A stretch of DNA of 64,000 nt from Ferrimonas gelatinilytica (GCF_039544205.1 NZ_BAABLF010000007.1:62001-126000), one strand, 5' to 3'. Counted from the stretch's first letter, positions 8,359 through 16,040 are shown. Translations and numbers: made by a program. Notes: generated from the letters alone by a model not told the origin.

Positions 8359-9327
8359 TTAGCTGCTGCGCTCAACCGCAATGCGGGCCAGGCCTTCCAG
8401 TGCGGCTTTGTGGGGGGTATCCGGGAGAATGGCCAGGGCGGCGATCGCCTTTTGGGCCTCCTCAACCGCCCGCTGCATGGTGTACTCCAGGGAGCCGGTC
8501 CGGTTGAGGGTGGCGACCACGGCATCCACCTCGTCGCAGCCACCGTTTTCGATGGCGTTGCGGATCCGCTGGCTCTCTTCCGCATCCGCATGGGCGATGG
8601 CGTGGATAAGCGGCAAGGTCGGCTTCCCTTCGGCCAGGTCATCCCCCAGGTTCTTGCCCAGTTCCTCGGCGTCTGCGGTGTAATCCAGCACGTCATCCAC
8701 CAGTTGGAAGGCGGTACCCAGGTAGCGGCCATAGTCTGACATCGCCTGACAGGTGGCGTCGTCCCGCTCAGCCAACACCGCTGCCAGGTGGGTGGCAGCT
8801 TCGAACAGGCGGGCGGTCTTGCAGTAGATCACCTGCATGTAGCTCTCTTCACTGGTGTCGGCGTCGTTGCAGTTCATCAGCTGCAGCACCTCACCCTCTG
8901 CCAGGACGTTGGTGGCATCGGCGAGGTCTTCCAACACCTTGAGGCTTTTGAGCTCCGTCATCATCTGGAACGAGCGGGTGTAGAGGAAGTCCCCCACCAG
9001 CACGCTGGCCTGGTTGCCAAACAGGGCATTGGCGGTTTCCCGTCCCCGGCGCATGGTGGACTCGTCAACGACGTCGTCATGCAGCAGGGTGGCCGTGTGG
9101 ATAAACTCGATGATGGCGGCCAGTTTGACATGGGCATCGCCCTGATAATCCACCGCGCGGGCGGCGAGAACAGCCAAAAGTGGACGAAGGCGTTTACCAC
9201 CGCCATTGATGATATAAAATGACAACTGGTTGATCAGGGCCACGTCAGAGTGGAGCTGATCAAAAATCATTTGGTTGACCGACGTCATGTCGTCGTCGGC
9301 CAGGGCGCGGATGGCATTCAGGTCCAT
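8359..9327 (-). CDS. ispB: octaprenyl diphosphate synthase IspB
   Basis: This 322-residue trans-polyprenyl diphosphate synthase makes the C40 side chain of ubiquinone and menaquinone from farnesyl diphosphate and isopentenyl diphosphate. GGGKRLRP (residues 42-49) binds isopentenyl diphosphate. The first aspartate-rich motif is DDVVD at 84-88 and the second is DDVLD in QLVDDVLDYT. It is divergent from rplU, the conserved arrangement in gammaproteobacteria, and essential in E. coli. Confidence 0.95.
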   Translation of the reverse strand: MDLNAIRALADDDMTSVNQMIFDQLHSDVALINQLSFYIINGGGKRLRPLLAVLAARAVDYQGDAHVKLAAIIEFIHTATLLHDDVVDESTMRRGRETANALFGNQASVLVGDFLYTRSFQMMTELKSLKVLEDLADATNVLAEGEVLQLMNCNDADTSEESYMQVIYCKTARLFEAATHLAAVLAERDDATCQAMSDYGRYLGTAFQLVDDVLDYTADAEELGKNLGDDLAEGKPTLPLIHAIAHADAEESQRIRNAIENGGCDEVDAVVATLNRTGSLEYTMQRAVEEAQKAIAALAILPDTPHKAALEGLARIAVERSS

Positions 9328-9393
9328 TCTTGGGTTCCGAAATCTGGCTCGTAGCGGCGAAAGCTTACTACTTTAATGGCTTTGCGGCCTGTC

Positions 9394-9422
9394 ATTCTAC
9401 CGTAAATGTGGGGTACGACCAG
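9394..9422 (-). promoter_or_regulatory. possible ispB promoter
   Basis: Read on the minus strand, a good -10 (TAGAAT) at 9399-9394 follows a weak -35 (CTGGTC) at 9422-9417 with 17 bp between. It lies about 67-95 bases before the ispB start. The -35 is poor, so the call is tentative. Confidence 0.35.
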
Positions 9423-9483
9423 TGCCTTTCACGCCCTTATGGAGAGTGACCGATCCTTTTTTCGATCTTTTTCCAAGGGGGAC

Positions 9484-9512
9484 TTGCCTGATTATCGTCC
9501 ATGCCTTAGAAT
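9484..9512 (+). promoter_or_regulatory. sigma-70 promoter of rplU-rpmA
   Basis: TTGCCT at 9484-9489 and TAGAAT at 9507-9512 are separated by exactly 17 bp, a near-consensus pair. The predicted start, near 9519, gives a leader of about 80 bases before rplU, suitable for a ribosomal protein operon. Confidence 0.65.
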
Positions 9513-9596
9513 GCGCGCCCATTGTCAAACAGTTTTAGCCACACCCTGGCCCCCAACAAATGAGCGGGTTTCAGCGTGTGAAGTAGCGGAGTTATT

Positions 9597-9908
9597 ATGT
9601 ACGCGGTTTTCCAAAGTGGCGGTAAGCAGCATCGTGTTGCCGAAGGCCAAACCCTGCGTCTGGAGAAGCTGGAAGCAGAAACCGGCGCCACCGTTGAATT
9701 CGATCAGGTTCTGCTGGTCGCGAACGGCGAAGAGATCAAGGTCGGTGCCCCTCTGGTTGAAGGTGGCAAAGTGGTTGCGGAAGTGGTTTCCCACGGTCGT
9801 GCTGACAAGGTGAAGATCGTTAAGTTCCGTCGCCGTAAGCACAGCCGTAAGCAGATGGGCCACCGTCAGTGGTTCACTGAAGTTAAAATCACTGGCATCA
9901 ACGCCTAA
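9597..9908 (+). CDS. rplU: 50S ribosomal protein L21
   Basis: The 103-residue L21 binds 23S rRNA in the large subunit. The N-terminus MYAVFQSGGKQHRV and the basic C-terminal segment KIVKFRRRKHSRKQMGHRQ are diagnostic. It is first gene of the rplU-rpmA operon, 18 bases from rpmA, divergent from ispB and upstream of obgE. Confidence 0.98.
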   Translation: MYAVFQSGGKQHRVAEGQTLRLEKLEAETGATVEFDQVLLVANGEEIKVGAPLVEGGKVVAEVVSHGRADKVKIVKFRRRKHSRKQMGHRQWFTEVKITGINA

Positions 9909-9926
9909 TTCGAGGAGTACTGAGAG

Positions 9927-10184
9927 ATGGCACACAAAAAAGCTGGCGGTTCTACTCGTAACGGCCGTGATTCCGAAAGCAAACGTCTGGGTGTAAAGCG
10001 CTTTGGCGGTGAGTCCGTTCTGGCGGGTAACATCATCGTTCGTCAACGTGGTACCAAGTTCCACGCCGGTGACAACGTAGGTTGTGGTAAAGACCACACC
10101 CTGTTTGCCACCACCGACGGCAAAGTGAAGTTCGAAGTGAAAGGCAAGAACAATCGCAAGTTTGTGAGCATTGTTGCTGAGTAA
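9927..10184 (+). CDS. rpmA: 50S ribosomal protein L27
   Basis: The 85-residue L27 has an N-terminal tail reaching toward the peptidyl transferase centre. MAHKKAGGSTRNGRDSESK is the conserved tail and GVKRFGGE the start of the body. There is no N-terminal extension needing cleavage as in Firmicutes. A strong terminator follows, so obgE has partly separate expression. Confidence 0.98.
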   Translation: MAHKKAGGSTRNGRDSESKRLGVKRFGGESVLAGNIIVRQRGTKFHAGDNVGCGKDHTLFATTDGKVKFEVKGKNNRKFVSIVAE

Positions 10185-10201
10185 TCCGAGCTGACCGGAT
10201 G

Positions 10202-10230
10202 AAAAAGCCCCGCGGACGCGGGGCTTTTTG
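10202..10230 (+). terminator. rplU-rpmA terminator
   Basis: The perfect stem AAAAAGCCCCGCG / GCGGGGCTTTTT with a GAC loop begins 17 bases after the rpmA stop. Confidence 0.9.
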
Positions 10231-10275
10231 CGTATAGCGGGTATACTTACTGCGTTTTGAAGCAGGGGCGAAAAG

Positions 10276-11442
10276 ATGAAGTTTGTAGATGAAGTGACCA
10301 TTCGCGCCGAAGCTGGCGATGGCGGCAGTGGTGTGGTCAGCTTCCGTCGGGAAAAGTACATTCCGAAAGGGGGCCCGGACGGGGGCGATGGCGGCGACGG
10401 CGGTGATGTCTTCCTGCTGGCGGATGAAAACCTCAACACCCTGGTGGATTACCGTTTTGAGCGTTGCCACCGGGCCGTTCGCGGCGAGAATGGCCGCGGT
10501 GCCAATTGCACCGGCAAACGAGGTGAAGACAAGATCCTGAAGGTGCCGGTGGGAACCCGTGCCGTCGACGCTGATACCGACGAGGTGATTGGCGATCTGA
10601 CCCGGCACGGTCAGAAGCTGCTGGTGGCCAAGGGTGGCTTCCACGGTCTGGGCAACGCCCGTTTCAAAAGCTCGGTGAACCGGGCGCCTCGGCAGAAGAC
10701 CCTGGGCACCAAAGGCGAACACCGCGAGGTGCGCCTGGAGCTGATGTTGCTGGCGGATGTCGGACTGCTGGGTTTGCCCAATGCTGGTAAGTCTACCTTT
10801 ATCCGCTCCGTCTCCGCCGCCAAGCCTAAAGTCGCCGATTACCCCTTTACTACCCTGGTACCCAATCTGGGCGTGGTGCGGACCGGCCCCTCCAGCAGCT
10901 TCGTAATCGCCGATATCCCAGGCCTGATCGAAGGTGCCTCCGATGGCGCCGGCCTCGGGATCCGCTTCCTTAAGCACCTGGAGCGGTGCCGGGTGTTGTT
11001 GCACATCGTGGATATGGCGCCCTATGACGGCAGCGATCCCATCGCCAGTGCTCATGCGATCCTCGATGAGCTGCAGGCCTACTCGCCCAAGCTCTACGAG
11101 AAGCCCCGCCTGCTGGTGCTGAACAAGATGGACCTGGTGCCGGAGGAGGAGCGTGAGGCGCTTATCGCCTCCATCAGCGAGGCCCTGCAGTGGGATGGCG
11201 GTGAAGTCCATACCATCGCCGCCATCAGCAAACAGGGCACCGAGGCCCTGGTGCAGCGTATTCAGACGTTGCTCAACGAACTGCCGGTCGAGGAGGAGAC
11301 TCAACCCGACGAGGAGGAGGTCGCCTTCAAATGGGAGCACTACCATGCCCAGCAGATGCAGGAAGCGGTGGTGGAAGAGGATGACTGGGACGATGACTGG
11401 GACGACGACGATTACGATGTCGAAGTGGTCTACCAGAAGTAG
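10276..11442 (+). CDS. obgE: Obg-family GTPase ObgE, 3' end rebuilt by an inserted element
   Basis: This 388-residue Obg/CgtA GTPase is involved in 50S ribosome maturation and stress control. The glycine-rich Obg fold (GDGGSGVVSFRREKYIPKGGPDGGDG) fills the first 158 residues. The G domain follows with GLPNAGKST (P-loop), DIPGLIEGA (G3) and NKMD (G4). The C-terminus is a strongly acidic tail of Asp, Glu and Trp ending DVEVVYQK. The last 35 bp, through the TA of the TAG stop, are repeated exactly at 15965-15999, where the stop reads TAA. An element therefore inserted here and restored the coding end while changing the stop codon and terminator. Confidence 0.95.
   Translation: MKFVDEVTIRAEAGDGGSGVVSFRREKYIPKGGPDGGDGGDGGDVFLLADENLNTLVDYRFERCHRAVRGENGRGANCTGKRGEDKILKVPVGTRAVDADTDEVIGDLTRHGQKLLVAKGGFHGLGNARFKSSVNRAPRQKTLGTKGEHREVRLELMLLADVGLLGLPNAGKSTFIRSVSAAKPKVADYPFTTLVPNLGVVRTGPSSSFVIADIPGLIEGASDGAGLGIRFLKHLERCRVLLHIVDMAPYDGSDPIASAHAILDELQAYSPKLYEKPRLLVLNKMDLVPEEEREALIASISEALQWDGGEVHTIAAISKQGTEALVQRIQTLLNELPVEEETQPDEEEVAFKWEHYHAQQMQEAVVEEDDWDDDWDDDDYDVEVVYQK
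11407..11441 (+). repeat. left attachment repeat (attL) of the obgE element
   Basis: This 35-bp segment encodes the last residues of ObgE (DDYDVEVVYQK plus two stop bases). It is identical to 15965-15999 in the same orientation. Flanking bases differ on both sides (c/t before, g/a after). Together with the adjacent recombinase remnant, this marks the left end of an integrated element. Confidence 0.9.
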
Positions 11443-11443
11443 G

Positions 11444-11459
11444 TTCCCGTAAGCGGGAA
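11444..11459. repeat. short inverted repeat next to attL
   Basis: TTCCCG taag CGGGAA begins 2 bases after the left 35-bp repeat. It could be a recombinase or accessory-factor site. The position is suggestive, the function inferred. Confidence 0.4.
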
Positions 11460-11483
11460 TTTAAAGTTCTCAATTACTGACAT

Positions 11484-11523
11484 AATCTCACTCTATCTGA
11501 TGAAGGTAGAGTGAGATTTTTTG
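11484..11523 (+). terminator. terminator supplied by the element behind obgE
   Basis: A perfect 11-bp stem (ATCTCACTCTA / TAGAGTGAGAT) with an 11-base loop is followed by a T run and then immediately by the recombinase start codon. It can end obgE transcription in place of the displaced native terminator. Confidence 0.8.
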
Positions 11524-11524
11524 T

Positions 11525-12385
11525 ATGGATGCAATGGTCTACTACTGTGAAACTATCAAAGATTTCCGGTATCGGCCTCCGACGGCCTATGTGGATGAAA
11601 ATGGAGAGCTTGCTACTGATTACCTAATTAAAGGGCGTAAGGTTGGGACCGTAAGGCTTCTTGTTAGGTCAATCATTGATAATGACGGACAGGTTGTGGA
11701 TAGCGAGTCCGTCACTGAAGTTAATAATTGGATCTTGCACCAAGCTGTATCTGATGGAGCTAAAGATACAACCCGCAATTCAGACGCTCTCCTAGATTAT
11801 TTTCTTTTCTTAAATGAGATTGGCCTTTCATGGGATGAGATGCCATTTATAAAGAATCAGCGTCCGACCTATCGTTATCGTATCTTTCTTCGAGACCGGG
11901 TTCGGGGAAAATATCCAGAGCATCGCTTAGCCAAATCCACAGCAGACGTATACATGCGCTAAGTGGTCAACCTCTATAAACACCACATAAAATATGGCCA
12001 CCCGTTTGAGAACGAACCTTTTAAACATGAGCTTGTGAAAGTCCAGATTGGAAATAGTCACAGGAGCATGCAAGCCACAAGCGTGTATGGAGTTACTACT
12101 ACAGATCTTCGTCTCAAGCTGGACAAGGACCTAACTTACGAGTATGAGCGTCAGCTGTTTGCTCTGACAAGATATAAGTGGAGCATGCTCAATCAACTTC
12201 TTACGGTTGACAAGCAAGTCCTTCACAAGAATGGCGACTCCGTGACCACTGTACCATTGGTGGAAGAGATGTCTTTGCTGTTCCGCTTGATGCGCTTTAG
12301 CGGTTTGCGTCGAGAAGAGGCTATCACCTTTCTAGTTTGCCATAATAACCCCCCCTGGGGAACGCCTCGTCGTTCAATAGCTTGA
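11525..12385 (+). pseudogene. tyrosine recombinase/integrase, inactivated
   Basis: One frame runs from ATG 11525 to 12385, interrupted by a TAA at 11960-11962 (context YMR-stop-VVNLYKHH), which needs only one base change, for example CAA to TAA. The first part resembles the SAM-like core-binding domain of phage-type integrases. Near 12299, SGLRREEA is the box I region with the first catalytic arginine. After that the frame degenerates (CHNNPPWGTPRR) and stops. The HxxR, second histidine and tyrosine motifs are not found in this frame. A frame-shifted HGPDTAKYL at 12402-12428 might be a relic of the C-terminus. The protein cannot be functional. Confidence 0.8.
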
Positions 12386-12572
12386 AGTAACGAACGTTAG
12401 TCATGGGCCAGATACTGCAAAGTACCTCATAGTCCTACTCGTTAAACGACCGCGCAGGAGCATAAGTCTCCCTGGTGCAACCGTCGCCGACAGTACTCCC
12501 GGCGATCTTGGTTCCCGTAACTTTCCTAAGCAACGTCACCACGTAATCCCACTGTTCAGGCCAGGTTGTAAG
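12386..12572. other. non-coding remnant between recombinase and J-like gene
   Basis: These 187 bases separate the convergent recombinase relic and the coiled-coil gene. They may include decayed recombinase C-terminal sequence in another frame (see 12402). No clear terminator for the minus-strand operon is visible. Confidence 0.4.
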
Positions 12573-13898
12573 TCAATGACCTCTAGTATGACTCTTTACC
12601 CAATGCCCACGAACCCAACTTCCCTCGCGCCAATGTCCTTGTCGCCAGAACCCGGTGACCTCATGGCTAGCACGGCAACTGCTTTCGTAGTTGGCTTCAG
12701 TTCTGTCTTCAAAGTCTGTTTCGTCACCCTCATTCATTAGGGCGGCGAGGGTCTGTTCCAGTTCTTGCGCAAGCGCTTCTAGATCTCGCTGTCGTATATC
12801 AAAGTAATCGCTCCAGTCATCCCCGAGTTGAGTCACGGTTTCATACTCGTCAGATTGCTCTAGCGAGCGAAGCTCTTCTTCGATTTGTTGATATCGAGCC
12901 TTCAACTCATTCAACTTTTCTAGGAGAGAGTCATGACTTGTCAGAGTATCGCTGGCAAATGCGAACTCCCCACCGCTCTCAATGTGGCGAAGTAGGTCCT
13001 GAAGTCTCCCAAGATCTTGTGCGGCATACGCTTCGTTAACTTGAACCATCAAGTCATGAGCCTGTGCCTTTAGCTCTTCACAGACAACATCTGGATGGCA
13101 CAGCTTCGATGCCTTTCTGTACGTTGCTTTTAGCAGCTTCGCTTCTTCTTTGGACAGTTGAGCGACAACGGATTCTTTGATCTCTTCGTTTTCTTGCTCA
13201 AGTCGGTCGGCACTGTCGTGGGCTTGCTGGAAGTCCTCATAAGCGTTGTCTTGTTTGACCTTCTGAAGCTCCTTGAGGAGATGCTGACGTACAGACTCAA
13301 GCTTTTCATCCTGTCGGTCAATGTTGCGCTTCAGTGTCTGATATTGCGCAAAAAGCTTGTCATACTCGGGGCTTAAGAAATCCACTTCATCAAGTTGAAC
13401 CTCGAGCTGTCGAAGCTCTTCCCTGTGTTGCTTGATCATGTCACGCAAGCCGCAACATTCAACATGTAATTGCCGGTAGTGTTTGAGCTTTTGTGATAGC
13501 TCCTGAGCCGCGATCTCTTCTTGTAACGACAAGATCCGCAGAAGCAATGCACCCAGTCTAAGATGGTATTCTCGGTTGAAGTCTTGAAGCCGGTTTTGCG
13601 CTTCATTGCGCTTAAGGACAGCGGACTCAAGCTTCTGCTCTAGCAGTTTTAGTTCTAGGCGGATGGCATTGGTTTGTGTGTCCTCGAACTTAACCAACGC
13701 GCTTTGTGTGCGGAGCCAAGACTCGATCTCCTGCTGAGCTTGTAGGTATTCATTTTGCTCAAGCAGTGAGGCGATTGCGCTGACCCTGTCGTCACTGCTA
13801 AGGGATTTAAGCAACGGCAATTGAAGTTCAATAAGGCTGTGGTCTTGTAGGCTGATACAGGTTTCTATCAGCCTGAGTCGTTTGATTAAGTCGCTCAC
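12573..13898 (-). CDS. coiled-coil protein with J-domain-like HPD segment
   Basis: This 441-residue protein has a short N-terminal helical region (SDLIKRLRLIETCISLQ) and a long charged coiled coil at about residues 75-240. A J-domain-like segment at about 245-310 contains LKATYRKASKLCHPDVV (HPD 268-270), the motif by which J-proteins stimulate Hsp70. A second coiled coil spans about 325-395. The C-terminal tail at about 415-441 repeats Trp-X2-Gly-His-Trp elements (FWRQGHW, SWVRGHW). It starts with GTG whose GTGA overlaps the stop of the LRR gene, so the two are translationally coupled. The function is unknown. A partner chaperone or adaptor for the LRR protein is my inference. Confidence 0.8.
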   Translation of the reverse strand: MSDLIKRLRLIETCISLQDHSLIELQLPLLKSLSSDDRVSAIASLLEQNEYLQAQQEIESWLRTQSALVKFEDTQTNAIRLELKLLEQKLESAVLKRNEAQNRLQDFNREYHLRLGALLLRILSLQEEIAAQELSQKLKHYRQLHVECCGLRDMIKQHREELRQLEVQLDEVDFLSPEYDKLFAQYQTLKRNIDRQDEKLESVRQHLLKELQKVKQDNAYEDFQQAHDSADRLEQENEEIKESVVAQLSKEEAKLLKATYRKASKLCHPDVVCEELKAQAHDLMVQVNEAYAAQDLGRLQDLLRHIESGGEFAFASDTLTSHDSLLEKLNELKARYQQIEEELRSLEQSDEYETVTQLGDDWSDYFDIRQRDLEALAQELEQTLAALMNEGDETDFEDRTEANYESSCRASHEVTGFWRQGHWREGSWVRGHWVKSHTRGH

Positions 13899-15643
13899 TG
13901 TTCAATGCTCAAATTTGGGTTGTCCAATAGCGACTGAGGGATTGCGCCGTAATATCTGCTTAGCTTCAACGTTTTGAGATTAGTCAAGTTAGCGATGGAC
14001 TTTGGTAGTGCTGTCAGCGGGTTATCACTTAAATCCAGCATAGTTAGCTGAGTTAATTTACCTATCGATTCCGGCAAGGCTGTCAGCTGATTGTCCGCTA
14101 AGTTCAACTCAGTTAGCTCTGAAAGGTCTCCAATGGTCTCTGGAAGTGCTGTCAATTGGTTACCCTCTAAGTTTAACTGACTAAGTTCTGTCAGGTTCCC
14201 GATGGAGGCTGGCAGTGCTACTAGCTCGTTGAAACATAGGCCGAGGTCTTCGAGGAAAATAAGGTTACCAATTGATTGAGGTAGCTCCTTCAACTGATTA
14301 CCCATTAACAATAGTTTTTCTAGGTATCGCAGCTTACCGATAGACTCTGGTAGAGAAGTCAGTTGGTTAGAAGATACCCATAGATTCTTGAGGGATATGA
14401 GGTTGCCGATAGACTCTGGTAGAGAAGTCAGTTGGTTAGAAGATACCCATAGATTCTTGAGGGATATGAGGTTGCCGATAGACTCTGGTAACGTGGTCAG
14501 CTTGTGTTCGTCTAAATCAAGCTTTGTAAGTCTTCTCAGCTTTCCAATTGAATCTGGCAGAGCTGCTAACTGGCTACCTCTCAGATCTAGTTCAGAAAGT
14601 TGAGTAAGGTTACCGATTTCCTCTGGCAGAGCTGCTAACTGGTTACCTCTCAGACCTAGTTCAGAAAGTTGAGTAAGGTTACCGATTTCCTCTGGCAGAG
14701 CCGTCAGCTTGTTTTCGCTTAGATCAAGTTCAATCAGTGCGGCCAGTTGCCCGATGGAATCAGGGAGCTTCGTCAGTTGGTTATCATGCAAGTTGAGCCA
14801 TGAAAGCTCAGCCAGGTCACCAATGGAGTCTGGTAGTACTTTTAGCTGGTTACCCCACAGATTCAGTACATTGAGCTGCGTTAAGCTATTGATGGAGTCA
14901 GGCAATGTGACCAGCATATTTTTGTAAAGATGCAACTCAGTTAGTCGCGTCAGGTAACCGATTGAATCCGGCAACTTGCTCAGTTGGTTTTTGCCCAGAT
15001 TCAACTCGGTAAGTTGGCTCAGATTATCTATGGATTTAGGCAATGATTTCAATTGGTTATCGCACAGCCATAGAGAAGTAACCTGGCTCAGATTCCCAAT
15101 CCATTCAGGCAGCTCAGTTAGCTGGTTTTCCCACACGTCCAGCTTGGTAAGTGAGGTTAAGTTACCGATTCCTCTGGGAAGCTCAGTCAGCTGGTTTCGA
15201 GACAGAGTTAAAGTGTTGAGATTGATCAAGCTACCAATGGAGTTGGGCAGTCGCGACAGCTGGTTGTTAGACAAATTTAAATTTTTAAACTGAAGCCACG
15301 GACCGAGCGCCTCTCTCAAAGCACCGCTATCCTTGAAATACAACTCTTTCATTGCTTGCAACTTCCCAATGCTCTCAGGCAAATAGGTCAGTTGATAATC
15401 ACTCAATCTCAATGAATTAAGGAACATCAATTCACCTTTATCCCTCGGCAGATCCTTTGAGCTAACATCATTTTGCTCTGCCCAGTTCCATAACTCTTGG
15501 ATGTACCGCTCAAGGTCTTCAGTCGTGGCTACAGCATTTCTACCAGCGAGCAACCTATCAGTCAGTTCAAGCAAGTGAGTGGTTCTGTGCCGCGTCAGTG
15601 TTGAAGGTTTGCTAACTGTGAGGCCTTTGTTGTTTTTTTGCAT
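13895..15643 (-). CDS. leucine-rich repeat protein
   Basis: This 582-residue protein has about 20 repeats of 23 residues of the form LxxLxLxxNxLxxLPxxIGxLxx, covering about residues 70-565. They are preceded by a helical N-terminus with no recognisable enzymatic domain. There is no signal peptide, so it should be cytoplasmic. I prefer ATG 15643 to the GTG two codons upstream. Two adjacent repeat units are perfect 69-bp tandem copies and another pair differs by 2 bases, showing recent expansion. It is first in the operon with the J-like gene. LRR arrays usually bind other proteins. On a mobile element this suggests recognition of a foreign or host protein. Confidence 0.88.
   Translation of the reverse strand: MQKNNKGLTVSKPSTLTRHRTTHLLELTDRLLAGRNAVATTEDLERYIQELWNWAEQNDVSSKDLPRDKGELMFLNSLRLSDYQLTYLPESIGKLQAMKELYFKDSGALREALGPWLQFKNLNLSNNQLSRLPNSIGSLINLNTLTLSRNQLTELPRGIGNLTSLTKLDVWENQLTELPEWIGNLSQVTSLWLCDNQLKSLPKSIDNLSQLTELNLGKNQLSKLPDSIGYLTRLTELHLYKNMLVTLPDSINSLTQLNVLNLWGNQLKVLPDSIGDLAELSWLNLHDNQLTKLPDSIGQLAALIELDLSENKLTALPEEIGNLTQLSELGLRGNQLAALPEEIGNLTQLSELDLRGSQLAALPDSIGKLRRLTKLDLDEHKLTTLPESIGNLISLKNLWVSSNQLTSLPESIGNLISLKNLWVSSNQLTSLPESIGKLRYLEKLLLMGNQLKELPQSIGNLIFLEDLGLCFNELVALPASIGNLTELSQLNLEGNQLTALPETIGDLSELTELNLADNQLTALPESIGKLTQLTMLDLSDNPLTALPKSIANLTNLKTLKLSRYYGAIPQSLLDNPNLSIEQ
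14341..14478. repeat. perfect 69-bp tandem duplication inside the LRR gene
   Basis: Copies 14341-14409 and 14410-14478 are identical and match continues 12 bases further. Each encodes exactly three eight-ish residue blocks of one 23-residue LRR, including NLWVSSNQLTSLPESIGN. The frame is kept. Confidence 0.95.
14553..14690. repeat. near-perfect 69-bp tandem duplication inside the LRR gene
   Basis: Copies 14553-14621 and 14622-14690 differ by two transitions in 69 bases, and the first bases recur at 14691. Each again encodes one 23-residue LRR. Confidence 0.92.
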
Positions 15644-15678
15644 GATCACGGGTGGTTGAGATGTCTTAGCTTAGCTTC

Positions 15679-15706
15679 ATTATCTATCTGGAAGCGGTGC
15701 CAGCAA
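15679..15706 (-). promoter_or_regulatory. probable promoter of the LRR/J-like operon
   Basis: On the minus strand, TTGCTG (15706-15701) and GATAAT (15684-15679) are 16 bp apart, about 36-63 bases before the ATG at 15643. This is the best sigma-70 match upstream of the operon. Confidence 0.45.
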
Positions 15707-15964
15707 GTAGTGCGACTCGTGTGCGTGAGTGAGCGCACGCTAGACTAACGTCAACCGCGAGCCGAGGGCATGACCCGCTCCTCTATTTCCTATGCTTTGA
15801 AGCGAACTTGGCGCTCCCAAAAGGTCTCAACAAAAATGGACTTTCAGACTCATGTTGAGCAAAATCTTCTCAGAAAAGCTGAAAAGCTCTCAAACCCCCT
15901 GTAGAGCTCTATGTCACAAGGGTTTGACACGAATTGTTGAGAACTCTTCGGGGCAGTAAACCGT
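15707..15964. other. repeat-rich non-coding right end of the element
   Basis: No gene is visible. The TTGTTGAGA-type nonamer occurs perfectly at 15934-15942, inverted at 15825-15833, and in shortened form at 15853-15859. A GTTCTCAA relative lies just inside attL at 11467-11474. A dyad CAAACCC (15891-15897) / GGGTTTG (15920-15926) encloses the palindrome TAGAGCTCTA (15902-15911). Recombinase arm sites are one reading. Confidence 0.5.
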
Positions 15965-15999
15965 GACGATTACGATGTCGAAGTGGTCTACCAGAAGTA
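15965..15999 (+). repeat. right attachment repeat (attR) of the obgE element
   Basis: This is an exact copy of 11407-11441. The bases after it (A completing a TAA stop, then a terminator) look like the original downstream flank of obgE, so this side joins the native chromosome. Confidence 0.9.
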
Positions 16000-16017
16000 A
16001 ACGTTGAGAATGAAATT

Positions 16018-16040
16018 AGGGGCCTTGGGCCCCTTTTTCT
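16018..16040 (+). terminator. displaced native obgE terminator
   Basis: AGGGGCC ttg GGCCCCT plus a T run lies 18 bases after the TAA in attR. Before insertion it would have ended obgE transcription; now it is 4.6 kb away from the gene. Confidence 0.75.

Larger units (their letters stand above)
11407..15999. mobile_element. 4.6 kb integrated element in the 3' end of obgE
   Basis: The element is bounded by 35-bp direct repeats and lies inside an otherwise conserved core region. Base composition between the repeats is clearly AT-richer than on either side. Inside the left repeat are a small inverted repeat (11444-11459), a terminator and an inactivated tyrosine recombinase. The right part has a two-gene minus-strand operon (LRR protein and coiled-coil J-like protein) and about 320 bases of repeat-rich non-coding end. 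No replication, conjugation or phage structural genes are present, so it was probably mobilised by its own integrase and is now fixed. Confidence 0.88.

Noticed and set aside
14339..14700. possible CRISPR-like repeats
   Set aside because: Repeats are contiguous 69-bp coding units of the LRR gene with no spacers and no cas genes.
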